DNA of 64,000 nucleotides from positions 6,058,309 to 6,122,308 of the forward strand of contig NOKP01000002.1 of the NCBI GenBank assembly GCA_002682825.1, written 5' to 3'. This document shows, piece by piece, positions 45,578-56,371 of the stretch. How positions within the stretch are numbered: position 1 is the first letter of the stretch; every line of letters starts with the position of its first letter. Position numbers and translations under genes: made by a program. The notes beneath the pieces were generated by a model, which worked only from the letters and a program-made list of their open reading frames with translations, was not told where the DNA came from and made no database searches. This stretch comes from Neonectria sp. B-13 (lineage: Eukaryota > Ascomycota > Sordariomycetes > Hypocreales > Nectriaceae).

Positions 45578-47050
45578 ATGATCGTAAGAGACATCAAACG
45601 CCTTTCACTCTTCACCGGTTCTATCCTCTTCCTCATTTATGTCGGAGTCTGCCTATACACCTCGCCAGGGGCCAAGCCCACGCAGGAAACGGGGTGGGCC
45701 GAACCTCCGCTGGCCGAACCGAAGGTGGGCGTGAGTGGCTTCGACCAACCTCAGGAAGAGGAATTGTTACCGAGCTTTCCTCCGGACACTTCGGACACTT
45801 CAGACACTTCAGACACTTCAGTCACTTCAGTCACTTCAGTCACTTCAGACACTTCAGAAGCTCCAGCAACGCCAACTCCCACCACCGACAATGTCCCCGA
45901 TGCAACCGATGTTGCGGCAAGCAATGGAGCCGTTTCGGCCAATTCCGATGACCTGCACCAGGAGGTTTTCTCGCTGTCGACCAAGGACACCAAGTTCTTC
46001 CTCATCGACTTTGGCGGGATGAAAGCAATGAACCCTAACATTCTCCCACATCCAACCTTGGAGAACACATGGATCATTGTTGCCCAGCAGGTGAAGGAGA
46101 TATCGACCTTCTTCGCCGAGATCACTTGCAACGCCGTGTTTCAGGACGACCTTCTTCGGTGCCTTCACCCGCCAACGCCGCTGCCCATTGCTGCCACAGA
46201 TGGCGACCGGTGTGAGGGCGACCTCACGTACATGAACCAAATCGCTGGTCCGCACGATGCTCGCGTCTTCTTTGGGCCTACCGACCCCTACATAGTCTAT
46301 GGCTCCAACTCGATCTTCACTTGCTTCGGTCAGTTCATCCAGGACTTCCGCATGCTTCTTGAATGGGGGACTGAGGTGGCCGTCCCCACCGACTTCCGCT
46401 TAGGAAAAGAGCTTCAGCGCCCCCTTCCGTGGAGTACCATGGAGAAGAATTGGTTCCCGTTCTGGGACACAGCCGGCCAGATGTACATTCACTACGACAT
46501 CGCACCGAAACGCGTCTTTTCCCAGATCAGCATAGATGGCTCCGCAGGGCCAGACTTGGCGACCTTGGTCGCGTCCTCGGACGAGCAGTGCTTGTCCAAG
46601 TACTTGCCACAGTTAACAAGCGAGTTGGAGTCAATCCACCAGGCCACCAACTCTCTGCAGGTCACAATGTGTCGGAAGGAGGATGCATCATGCGTGCAGG
46701 ACGAGAGCAATACCTTCATTTTCACCGTTGTCCAACATAAGACGTACTATAATTTTCATGGCGTCTACGAGCCGTACGTGGTGGTATTCCAACAGCGCGC
46801 ACCCTTTGAAATCTACGCCATATCACAGAAGCCTGTATGGATCCACGGACGTGAGAAGCATGCGGACCGCGATACCTCGGACATGTTCTATATTACGTCA
46901 ATGAGTTGGAAAGACCGAAGCCAGAGGTACCACGGATACCTAGATGACGAGCTATTCCTAGCTTTTGGTATTGAAGACGAGAAGGCCGGGGGTATCGACC
47001 TGCGGGCTTGGGATTTGCTCCAGAACTTGGGTTTATGTGCAGGATCTTAA
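45578..47050 (+). CDS. Uncharacterised type II membrane protein, possible glycosyltransferase
   Basis: A single exon of 490 residues from the ATG at 45578 (MIVRDIKRLSLFTGS). This start gives a short basic tail and one anchor (about residues 11-26, FTGSILFLIYVGVCLY), typical of Golgi proteins. A Ser/Thr/Asp stem follows, with eight tandem 3-residue units (DTS and VTS) encoded by a 9-bp minisatellite. The lumenal part of about 370 residues is compact, with even Cys use and motifs NPNILPHPTLENTWIIVAQQ, GPHDARVFFGPTDPYIVYGS and GYLDDELFLAFGIED. This plan recalls beta-propeller-type mannoside enzymes or beta-mannosyltransferases, where H-P and D-P-R motifs are frequent, but I cannot assign a family. 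Co-location with GT32 and acyltransferase-3 genes supports a glycan role. Confidence 0.65.
   Translation: MIVRDIKRLSLFTGSILFLIYVGVCLYTSPGAKPTQETGWAEPPLAEPKVGVSGFDQPQEEELLPSFPPDTSDTSDTSDTSVTSVTSVTSDTSEAPATPTPTTDNVPDATDVAASNGAVSANSDDLHQEVFSLSTKDTKFFLIDFGGMKAMNPNILPHPTLENTWIIVAQQVKEISTFFAEITCNAVFQDDLLRCLHPPTPLPIAATDGDRCEGDLTYMNQIAGPHDARVFFGPTDPYIVYGSNSIFTCFGQFIQDFRMLLEWGTEVAVPTDFRLGKELQRPLPWSTMEKNWFPFWDTAGQMYIHYDIAPKRVFSQISIDGSAGPDLATLVASSDEQCLSKYLPQLTSELESIHQATNSLQVTMCRKEDASCVQDESNTFIFTVVQHKTYYNFHGVYEPYVVVFQQRAPFEIYAISQKPVWIHGREKHADRDTSDMFYITSMSWKDRSQRYHGYLDDELFLAFGIEDEKAGGIDLRAWDLLQNLGLCAGS
45784..45858 (+). repeat. Coding 9-bp minisatellite
   Basis: About eight tandem copies of GACACTTCA, with a GTCACTTCA variant in the middle three. 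It encodes D-T-S/V-T-S repeats in the stem of the type II membrane protein. Copy number should vary between strains without breaking the frame. Confidence 0.9.
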
Positions 47051-47183
47051 TCCGAAGCGCTTGTACGATTCAAATTACCGTGCAATTTAATTGCGGTTGT
47101 ATATATACGCGACCTAGACAGATAATACAATATCCTCCCCAAGTACACGCATTCTCCCTATTGTCTCACGAATGGCCTCTCGT

Positions 47184-50100
47184 TCAACTCTCATTGAACT
47201 CTTCGATTACAGACCTAGGTTCCCTGTACTCTGCAGCAGCGACGTATTCGGTATCAAGTCTATAGTTGGAGAGATCAGCTATTGTCTCAGCCTCACTGAG
47301 CTTGGTTAAAGCGACGCTTCACCCGAGACTATCAACTGTTCCGCAGGGAATACAACTCGGGAAGTTCAGGAGTTGGAATGGGCACTGGTGGTACAAATGT
47401 CAAGGAATGAAGGGCAACTTACCCAAAGGCCTCCGGGCCCCCGTTCTTCAAGCCCTCCCCTTCTGTCCATTGAGGGCTGCCGACAAGTGCAACAACATTA
47501 ACACGTAACCCGTATCTGTAGTCTTGCGTACCCAATGCTCTACCATCTTCAGCATCGAGAACACAAATCAGGTCTGGAACACTGGCTATGGCTGTTTGGC
47601 TCTGAACATCGACGACTTGGATGTTCTCGTTTTGGAACGTAATCCTGAAGCGGGTTGTTAGAGGGGGGGCATCTGAAGAGAGGGCTAATGGTTGTGTTGA
47701 TGCCGCGAAAGGCATGATCTCAAGTGATCCCTCGGTGAAGCCGCCCCGCACATCTCGAGTTACGCGAGTGACCTTTCCAGTCAGGATCCTTTTACCGGGA
47801 TACACAGACAGAATCCCATCTACCACGTCCCGTTTGTACAGCCGCGCGAGGCCTACTGCACGACCGAGGTGCCATGCGAGAGAGATGGAGCGTTGGCAAG
47901 CGTGCCTTTTTACCTGGTGGCCACTCAACGCACCAAGAGATATACCCGCAGCCTGGCCCATCTGCACACACACCTGCCGGAGTATGTCCTCGACATCTCT
48001 GTTGGAGCCAGCCTGAAGGTGAACCACAGTATTGCCCTTGGCGTCTGAGGCTGCTGCCGGAGCAAGTGAAATTCCAGCATTGTGCGGCGTGACCTGCCAA
48101 AGATTGGGATATGCGCGGCCCATGAGGTCGGCATCAACAAGGGGCTTTCCTGTCCAGATTGCCGTCTGTATGCCCCTCATGCCGTTTGAGCCTCCGATTT
48201 CCAAGCTCATGACGGCTGTCAAGTCGGCGATGCCGAGCCCTTGAGATCGAAGAACCGCGTTCACCGAGTTCTTCAACTCTTCTCCGGATGGAGGTCGCTC
48301 GGAGAATGTGCTTGGGGATCCCATAAACGCCACCGCCGGAATAAATCCGTCATCTGGAAGCAGTTCAGAGGAAACAATTTCGATTGTCTGTCCAGTAGAC
48401 ATCAGCTTTTTGACGCTGAGGTGGCTGCCGTAGGTGTCTCCGCCACCTCCGCATCCGAGAATAGCACACCCCTCCGCTATAAAGTCCAAGTCGGTTTCAG
48501 ATAGGCTCCAGCGTTTGTTTTTGACAACTGGGCGGTAAGAGTTGATGTCAATAGTTGCGGCTGTGGTGAATTTGGGAGAGTCTGCATGCGATGTTGTTAG
48601 AAGCCCGTCTTCGTGAAAAGCATCTTCGTCATCCTCTTCAACCTCGCTTTGAAGAAGGGTGCGGGACCTGGATAACTTCCCCGCAGCACGGACAATGATG
48701 CGGCGGCATCTCGTGGTGACATAGGGCATTGGGTGAATGGCTTCTTCGACAATTTCCGGGTTGTCCGCTCCGTTCTTTTGCGCTTTTGCAATAGCCTGGT
48801 CTCTTGCCCTAGCAACCGCGTCTTCTTCCGACTTGTCGTCTGTCAAGTTGACGATGGTGTCAACTAAACCAGAGACCTTCGCCATAGCTGCCCCGATCGC
48901 ATTTGCAACCTGCGAGTATGCAGGTCTTATGATTCTCGAAACTCCACTCAGCGATTCTGGACAGATGATGTTGCCTCCTCCAACCAAGATGACTGGAATG
49001 TCCGCCTCTGATGTCTTCATTTCGTCAATGACTGTCTCGAGCAAAGCTTTTATCTGGTTCTTTGCCTGGATCACCACTTCAGGCGAAATGTCGGATACCA
49101 AAGAACGGTCGCCAATACCCTGAAGCCCTGCGGCAACAAGAATATCCGTCGTCGTCAAGATCGAACCCCCAAATACTCTGGCTTTGGTGGTTAGATCCTT
49201 GCTTACTGATTGAGGCCCAATGCTAATCTTCCCCAATGACGTGGTTTGGACAAGCGAGCCTCCTCCAACACCTATACTGCGTAGGTCCGAGACGGCAAAA
49301 TTCGTTCTTACACCTGCAAGGTACGAGAATGCTGCGGCTGGTCGGGGTAGACCAGACGGCTCAACCGCACATACATCCGAAGTTGTTCCCCCAATATCAA
49401 GAACCAACGCGCCTTGGCTGAGAGTGTCCTTGAGATCTGCCAGGAATACGGCTCCAGTCAAAGAATTGGTTGGTCCAGACAGAAATGTTGAGATTGGAAG
49501 TCGTGAGGCATCCTCTGCAGTAATGAGCGTGCCGTCATTTTTGGTGAGAAATCTAGGTTGTGTCAATAAGTCTTGCACATGCCGAGGGCCATCAACGCAA
49601 CTCACAAAGATGCCGAGATCTCTAGGCCCCTTAACGCTTGGCGAAACTGTTGGATGGTCCTTCTGGCAAATGGGAGAATGGCCGCATTCAGAATGGTGGC
49701 ATTTTCTCTCTCTATGAATCCAATGCCAGCCACGTTGTGCGAGAGCGTAATGTTGATCTCTTGTCCCAAGATGGAACGCAAGACAGTACTGACTTGATCT
49801 TCTTGACGAAACAACGAGTCAATGGGAGAATATGTTCCTATGACAGCTACATCCTTTATGCCGGCTGCTTTGATCTCTTGTGCCGATTTTCTCACAGCGT
49901 CAGCGTCGACGGGGGTGATTACACGACCGTCAACTAAGAGTGGTTATCATCGAAAGCCTTAGAAAATGTCTGAATCAAGAGGAGCACACACCTTCCAGGC
50001 CCCCTGGGAGGCATACACTGAAACCCTCAACTATTGATCTCAGATCGTCGGGCAAGCCAGCAAACGGTGGCACTTCTTTTCCGTATGGTCCGCAAAGCCG

Positions 50101-50494
50101 CAAAACGGCCACTCTAGCCAGTTTCTTGACATCTTTCTCGACAACAGCGTTTATAAAGTGCTGTATGAGTTTCAGCACTCTGGCATTCAAGGGACGAAGT
50201 TTAGGAACAAAGCTCACGGTTGTGCCGAGATTCACAGCAACGATGCCATCTCGACTCTTTGATGGAAGTTGCCTAAGTACTTCCTTAAGTGCCGTTTCAA
50301 TGCCATCTTTCACTTCTCGTGTGGTTGACGTCTTAAAGGATGCAAGGACGCTCTCCTTCCTTAGTGTGTCACTCAATGCCAGATCAATGGCAGCGGCATC
50401 TGTGTTGGTGCCTCCTACACGCAAAATTTATTAACAGCATCGGTATTGTCGGCACAGCTAACTTACCGACGTCCACTCCTATAATGATGGGCAT
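47184..50494 (-). CDS. Hydantoinase/oxoprolinase-family protein fused to DUF917 domain
   Basis: Five exons: 50494-50467, 50414-49992, 49933-49606, 49552-47423, 47295-47184. The introns (52, 58, 53 and 127 nt) are GT..AG and keep frame, giving 1006 residues. The start MPIIIGVDVGGTNTDAA is the ATP-binding phosphate-1 motif of the hydantoinase A N-terminal domain. FLTKNDGTLI and GALVLDIGGTTSDVCAV mark the catalytic ASKHA-type core. From about residue 600 a DUF917-type domain follows, with its hallmark GCGGGGDTYG and TPHNAGISLAP. The last exon restores the usual end EYREPRSVIEEF. The family hydrolyses hydantoin-like cyclic amides or 5-oxoproline with ATP; fungal substrates are poorly known. It lies beside an allantoate-type permease and an FMN monooxygenase, pointing to use of a nitrogen-rich small molecule. 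Confidence 0.9.
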
Positions 50495-51918
50495 TTTCGG
50501 GCTGGGTTAGATCAAAAGAGCTATTCAGTTTGAAACATATACACATGTAACGTAGCCAGACCGCAAGCTTTGTGTGATGATTATTAAAGATACGTCGCTA
50601 GAAGGCAATGAGAAGAGACCCCTCTTTCCATTCCCACTTCGTGAACGAGATGGTTAGTCATCCCACTGGCCCAAAAGCTTTTGGCCCCATGGCACTCGGA
50701 ACTATGGACCCTTCGGCGTACTATGCAGACAGTAAGGGTCGTTGGTAATCTTCAACACCCGCTAGCCTAGTTTATTTGTATCATCGGCGAACTTTCTCTC
50801 GAAGGAGCCACACACCTGGAGCCGATATCGGGACCTTGCCGAGCTTCGGGTTATACAGAAAGGGAAAGAGTAAGCGAATGGAAGATACCACGAATGACAG
50901 CTTCGTGAGTGTCAACCATGCGCAATAATATTGGCCGATGGCGACAGTTTGGACACTTGTTATAGGGTGACATTGGGTGTCAGCGCGTGCCTAGTATCCA
51001 CCACTTTGTTATCGATGGCTCCTTCGACAGGGATCCTAAAGATCAAAGGGGGTTCCAGAGGTCGGCAAGTCGGTTTGTTCCCCATCGCTATCGTTAATCA
51101 GGGTTAGTTTTGGAGACCGGCCTTTGGGCTCGATAAGCAGTAGACGGAACCCACATTCGATGAGTTCATTTGTAAGCCTTGGTAGGGGTAGATTGATACT
51201 CAATTGGGACTAATATGGCGTGAGACTTGGCATTTATTTGCCAGTGACATACTTACCAGGTCATCGGGATGTAACTAAGCTCTATGGGCGTAGTCAACCC
51301 CGTTTTCGAAGCTGCCATGTGTTTGGGCGATCCTAAAACCCGAGCGCCCTGTCGTTTCCTTCTTCTAGCTTGACCGTAGCGTGCTGTCAACACAATGTCC
51401 ACTTGGCCCCTTATTTCAATCCGCCAATGGAACATGATACCCGGCTCATCAATAGCCCTGGTAATAGTACACTAACGACAATACCCTCTGCATTGGGTCG
51501 GCGTAAAATTACTGACATGTCCGATATAAGGGTGCCAGTCACAAAGATGCAGCGGGATAATCAGCACCCTGTGCTAAGTGTGGTCTCAGCAGCATAGGTA
51601 CAGTAGCAATCGTACCCACGATGTGGTTCCCATTGAAGGGCTCATGTTTAAGCTCACCAGATTAAACACATCAGAGAATATGAGAAATGTGGCACAATGG
51701 TAATATGAAGTCTCAAAGTAGCAGCCTCAAGGTAGATTCAATTTACGAAGTTGCTATCAATCGAGGAGATTACAAGAATGTCGCAAAGTGTGGGGGTACG
51801 GTATCAAGCGTCCTACCATAGTCCCAGCCGCATCTTGGCAACAGGCTCAGGAGCAACAAGACTCAGTAATACGGGCGTTCAGTGGGCTGATACGACTTGA
51901 GGCCTCATCCTCCTTCCA
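50495..51918. other. Spacer between hydantoinase and MFS genes
   Basis: About 1.4 kb. It has the promoter of the hydantoinase gene and the 3' flank of the MFS gene. No other gene is supported. Confidence 0.4.
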
Positions 51919-54041
51919 TCAGACCTTTGAATTGACACCCGGGACTTCAATGATAGGCTCTTCCTCCTGCTTCCAAGCTTCGTACTCCAACAGCCCAGAC
52001 TCGTTACGGATTGCTGCACCGTTCTTACTGTGGATAGTGGATCAGCCAAAACGTGTCACAAGTTATGCAAGAAATAACTTACAGATCTCGCCGAATCATG
52101 AAGAGGATTGCGAAGACGGAAACGATGGCAAGTCCGATCATGCCGGCGCAAATTTGGTACCCGTACTCGTAGCGTGGGGCTATTGAATGTTCATTAGCTC
52201 TAGTGCCAGGTATGCAGGGTCTGAAGTAGTTTGCTTACCGTCGACGGCTGGAAAGAGGAATACCAGTGCCCACGAGTTGATGGCATAGACGCAGGTGTTT
52301 CCAATAGAGACGATCAGTCCACGGAGGTTACCGTTTCCTTGGCAAACCTCGTTCAGCCACGCGATGGTGACCGACTGTGCGGGTAGACCTGCAGTGATGG
52401 AGATGTATCCAACGAATTTGAGCCAATCTGGGGCTCCCCAAACTGAAACGAAAGCGTTGCCCAAAAGGCACAGGATCATATTAGCCACAATGACAACGGG
52501 ACGGTTCTGCAGCATATCTGAGACGTAGCCACTGATGAGAGAATTGATCAGTGCAGCTCCTTGGCCTGCGGTCGGAATATTGTTGATCTGCGGCACAGAA
52601 TATTTTCCGAGATAAGTGAGCCACAGGTTGAAGTAGCCATCTCCCCAGGAGAACGCGCCATAAAGGCTGTTGGGTGTGTAAGATTAGACGGGATTCAACA
52701 CAAATATATTCACTGAACCGGGGCAATAGAATCACTCACAAGTAGCACGTGGCAAAGAAGTAAACGTGCCACGTGGACCAAATACTCTGGAAGCGCTTCC
52801 AGGTCACCTTTTGCACAGGACGTCTCCCGATGCTATCCATTCGCTTATTGGCAAGCTCGATTTCCTAAGAACGGCGTCAGAATATTCCACAATGATAAAA
52901 TGGCACATTGGGCTCTACCTCAGGTTTGAGCCACCTTGCTTTTGTGTTGCTAGGCTGATCAGGGAGAGCATAGAACCCCCAAATGGCAATGGGGAGGGAG
53001 ATGATTCCATCAAAAATGAACAGCCACCTTAGAGAGTCAGTGAATAATATTCCGAATCTTCATAGAGCCAGTACTGACCTCCAACTGGCCATGGCCCGGC
53101 CATTCATGTTAGTGTAGAGACCAGCTTGAATATATCCAGAGAACATTCCAGCCACTCTTGCGGAAACTTCATAAAGCGCCATCCTCTTGCCCAACTCTGA
53201 AGGGGTGTACCAAGCCCCTAAAATGGCAGCGAAACCAGGGAATGCAATGCCCTGGAAGAATCCAATGGCAAACCGCAGACCATAAATCTGCAACGGAGAT
53301 ATCCATAAGCCACTGCCAACAAAACGGTAAATGCAGGCGATTGTCGACTTACTGTACCAGCATCCTTGGCGCCGGCAATTGCCATCACCAACCCAGTCCA
53401 ACCGAGCTCGCAGATTGGCATGAGGATCGAAGGGCGGATTCTCGTAGAAAGGAGCATAAGAGGAACTGTAAGGTGGTCAGCTGAGAAGCAATAATGACGA
53501 CCGACGCGTAATCGAACCTGCTCCTGCGATGATACCGCAGTTGAAAGTCGTCGAGAAGTAGTTCAACTCATTGCCATAGAGTGAAAGCTATCAATTTCGA
53601 TTAGCCCAAGTGTCTTGCTGTTGAGGTGGTTTCTGGCTTACATCTTCCTTCATTCCAGACACATAGGCGTTGCTAGACAACTCACTCAGTACACATATCC
53701 ATGCAAAGTGTAGAGGAGGTTCTACCTGATGTTGGTGTTATCCAAAGTCTGAATGAAACATGACAGGGCAGTGTAAGACCTATTATAACGTCAGTATCGT
53801 CACCCTTCGCCAACCTCAAGTCTTGTCAGGTAGGAACGCACAAGAGAAACGTGTCGAGTTTTCGAACCAAGGTTCGATCAGGGTCGGTGTTGAAGTACAC
53901 CGGCAGTGCGACGCCAAAAACTCGTCTACGGCACTCATGTTGATCGATGGCCGCATCTTGGTTTCTGGGGAAATCGGCTGTTACTTGAGCGGCGGCGCTC
54001 TCCTTGCGGTCAATGACCCCGGATTCTTTGTTGGAAGCCAT
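51919..54041 (-). CDS. MFS permease of the allantoate/pantothenate (Dal5/Fen2) type
   Basis: Eleven exons: 54041-53842, 53779-53726, 53672-53642, 53587-53518, 53465-53353, 53287-53079, 53027-52919, 52864-52740, 52666-52239, 52179-52083, 52027-51919. All joins keep frame and sum to 514 residues. The N-terminal part carries the signature of this subfamily, LVRKLDTFLL, CFIQTLDNTNISNAYVSGMK and LYGNELNYFSTTFNCGIIAG. Helix 4-6 motifs are GLRFAIGFFQGIAFPGF, WLFIFDGIISLPIAIWGF and LYGAFSWGDGYFNLWLTYL. Twelve membrane spans are likely. The protein ends in a polar tail with LLEYEAWKQ. The family imports organic anions such as allantoate, pantothenate, vitamins or ureido compounds by proton symport. 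Its place between the hydantoinase and monooxygenase genes suggests it takes up the pathway substrate. Confidence 0.9.
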
Positions 54042-54727
54042 GTGAGCGTAGCGATGCCAAGGATCAGACAAATACAATGCACAATGCTGACCTGCAGGTA
54101 TGGTTCGGTTCCAGACAGTCGGATATATGTACAGCCTATCATCAGGAACGTCACAACCTGTGTGAACCAACTGCCCAAGACGCAAGTTTGGCGGCGATTG
54201 CGACCTAGCTCAGATGCTCGCCAAGTTCCAACTTGTCGGGATCAAAGTGGATCTCGGGTGCGTCTGAAAGATCCCCAACCGACCTCGGGCTATGTTTGCC
54301 CGAATGAGGAAGCCTGAAGCGCACTTGGCTTGATACGGCCGGCTCGGAATCAACGGCATAAGACGCAACTTTGGCGACAATGGCGAATTCGTCCCGGAGA
54401 TAAGACGTGGTTGCCAAATGCCGCCCATTAGGCGTCTAAGTGGGCCTTTTTTTTAATATGACTATCGAAATCCAACCCTTTAGCATCGTCTGACATGCAG
54501 TTTGAGTCTTTGGATGTGGGAGCCCATGCCGAACTAAGAGTACCTTATCTCGCCCTCAATGGCTGGGGAAAGTCACCAGTCTCAGAAGACTTTTCCGCAG
54601 TCAACCGCACATATGCTCGGGTTCATCTGACTTCAAGCAACATTGATCCAACTCGTCAAAGTAGAGTCAATCCATTGCATGCAGAATCGATACCAACTCC
54701 GAAGAAAAGAACCTCGAAATAGAGAAC
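54042..54727. promoter_or_regulatory. Divergent promoter region, MFS and FMN monooxygenase genes
   Basis: About 0.7 kb between divergent starts, suitable for co-regulation. No recognisable operator was found by eye; the frames here are non-coding or antisense. Confidence 0.45.
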
Positions 54728-56291
54728 ATGGCAGAAGTAAAGAAGCGCATCTATCTGAATGCTTTCGATTCCTGTACCGTGGGGCATACCAGCCCGGGTC
54801 AGTGGCGAAATCCTCTGGATCAATCATCCAAGAAACGAGACCTCGCCTACTGGACAGAAACCGCGAAGCTGTTAGAAAAGGGAAAGTTCCTGTGCTACTT
54901 CTTGGCCGATACAGTTGGAGGGTTCGACGTGTACAAGGGGAGTCGGGATCCTGCCATCAAGGTGGCGTCGGAGTTCCCTGTGACAGACCCGTTCATTGTA
55001 AGTGATTCCCGGAAAAGGACAAACGAGCGAGTACAACTAACTCCCAGCAAGCCCATATCGGCAATGGCTGCTGTAACAAAGTCGCTAGGCTTCGGGATCA
55101 CGGCATCGACAAGCTATGAGCGGCCTTTCCTGCTGGCCCGTCGGTTTTCGACGCTCGATCATTTCACCAAGGGCAGAGTTGCCTGGAACATCGTGACTTC
55201 TTGGAACAAGTCAAGCGCCCTTGCGATGGGATTGACCGATCTCATCCCCCACGACGAACGATACGCCGCAGCGGATGAGCTGATGACAATTCTATACCAG
55301 TAAGCTCCCATGATTATTCGATCGAACGCTTTCGATACGTCCTTCCAACTGCTGATGGTATACAGGCTATGGGAGTCTTCCATCGCCGATGATGCAGTCA
55401 TTGAAGACAAAGCAACTGAGACGTACATTGACCCATCGAGAGTGCGCACCATTAACCACCATGGCAAGTATCATCAACTAAGCAGCCCATTCATCGTGGA
55501 CCCAAGTCCGCAGCGTACACCCTTTCTCTTCCAAGCTGGGACGTCGCCGTGAGTAACCATGCCGAAGTCCTCTTAAACGCAAGTCTGACTTCCACAGTGC
55601 TGGCTCAGCCTTTGCCTCGAAACACGCCGAAGCAATTTTTGTAGCAGGACACGTCCCGGGTACCTTGGCACCTAAAATTGCTCGAATTCGTCAGTTGGCG
55701 GCTGAGCAAGGCCGAGACCCGGCGAGCTTGAAGTTCTTCCAATGTCTAACGGTCATTCTTGGTGAGACAGACGAAGACGCTGCAAGAAAACTCGAAGAGG
55801 TCAAAAAATACCAGTCACTGGAGGGAGGCCTCGTCATTTTCAGTGCCTTCACAGGAATTGATTTAAGCCAGTACGACTTGGATCAGGAAATCAAGCCTGA
55901 CGACAGCAAGTCTTCCGCGATTATCCAGTCAGCTTTCAGCAATCTCTTCAACGAGAAAGCAGGTGCCGGGAAGTGGACTCCTCGCCGTGCCGCTGAGGAG
56001 TTGTCCATTGGCGGTAACGGTGCAGTTCTTGTCGGAAGTCCGCAGACAGTCGCCGACGGAATGGAGATGTGGATCAAGGAAGCTGACCTTGATGGATTCA
56101 ACCTCTCCCCCGTCGTCCAACCCCAGTCATGGGAGGATATTGTCAATCTCCTCGTTCCTGAGTTACAGAGGCGTGGGATCTACTGGGATGACTATGACGT
56201 CCCAGAAGGAACATTGCGTGAAAACGCTCAGGGGGAGGGACAGAGTAGATTAAGAAAGGACCACTTTGGGAGCAGCTTCACTTTCAAGTAG
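54728..56291 (+). CDS. Luciferase-like FMN-dependent monooxygenase (NtaA/DmoA family)
   Basis: Four exons, 54728-54997, 55052-55299, 55366-55548 and 55598-56291, sum to 464 residues. The first intron uses an AAG acceptor that keeps the frame and joins VTDPFI to PISAMAAV; its branch site is CTAAC. The protein starts MAEVKKRIYLNAFD. Family marks are SPGQWRNP, FLADTVGGFDVY, PISAMAAVTKSLGFGITAST, RRFSTLDHFTKGRVAWNIVT, ADELMTILYQLWESS and PFLFQAGTSPAGSAFASKHA, then a C-terminal segment with GSPQTVADGMEMW. This is the two-component flavin monooxygenase group that oxidises nitrilotriacetate, dimethyl sulfide or sulfonates, with FMNH2 from a separate reductase. The likely role is the oxygenation step of the neighbouring catabolic cluster. 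The reductase is not seen in the window. Confidence 0.9.
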
Positions 56292-56371
56292 AACATGCTG
56301 TAGAGTATCCGATTTTAACTGCTAGCGAGCAAACACGTATCGGTATACAATCTGACGACTGTGAATCTTCA

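Noticed and set aside
53760..54317. 185-codon plus-strand frame
   Set aside because: It is antisense to the first exons of the MFS gene, whose N-terminal signature is clear on the minus strand.
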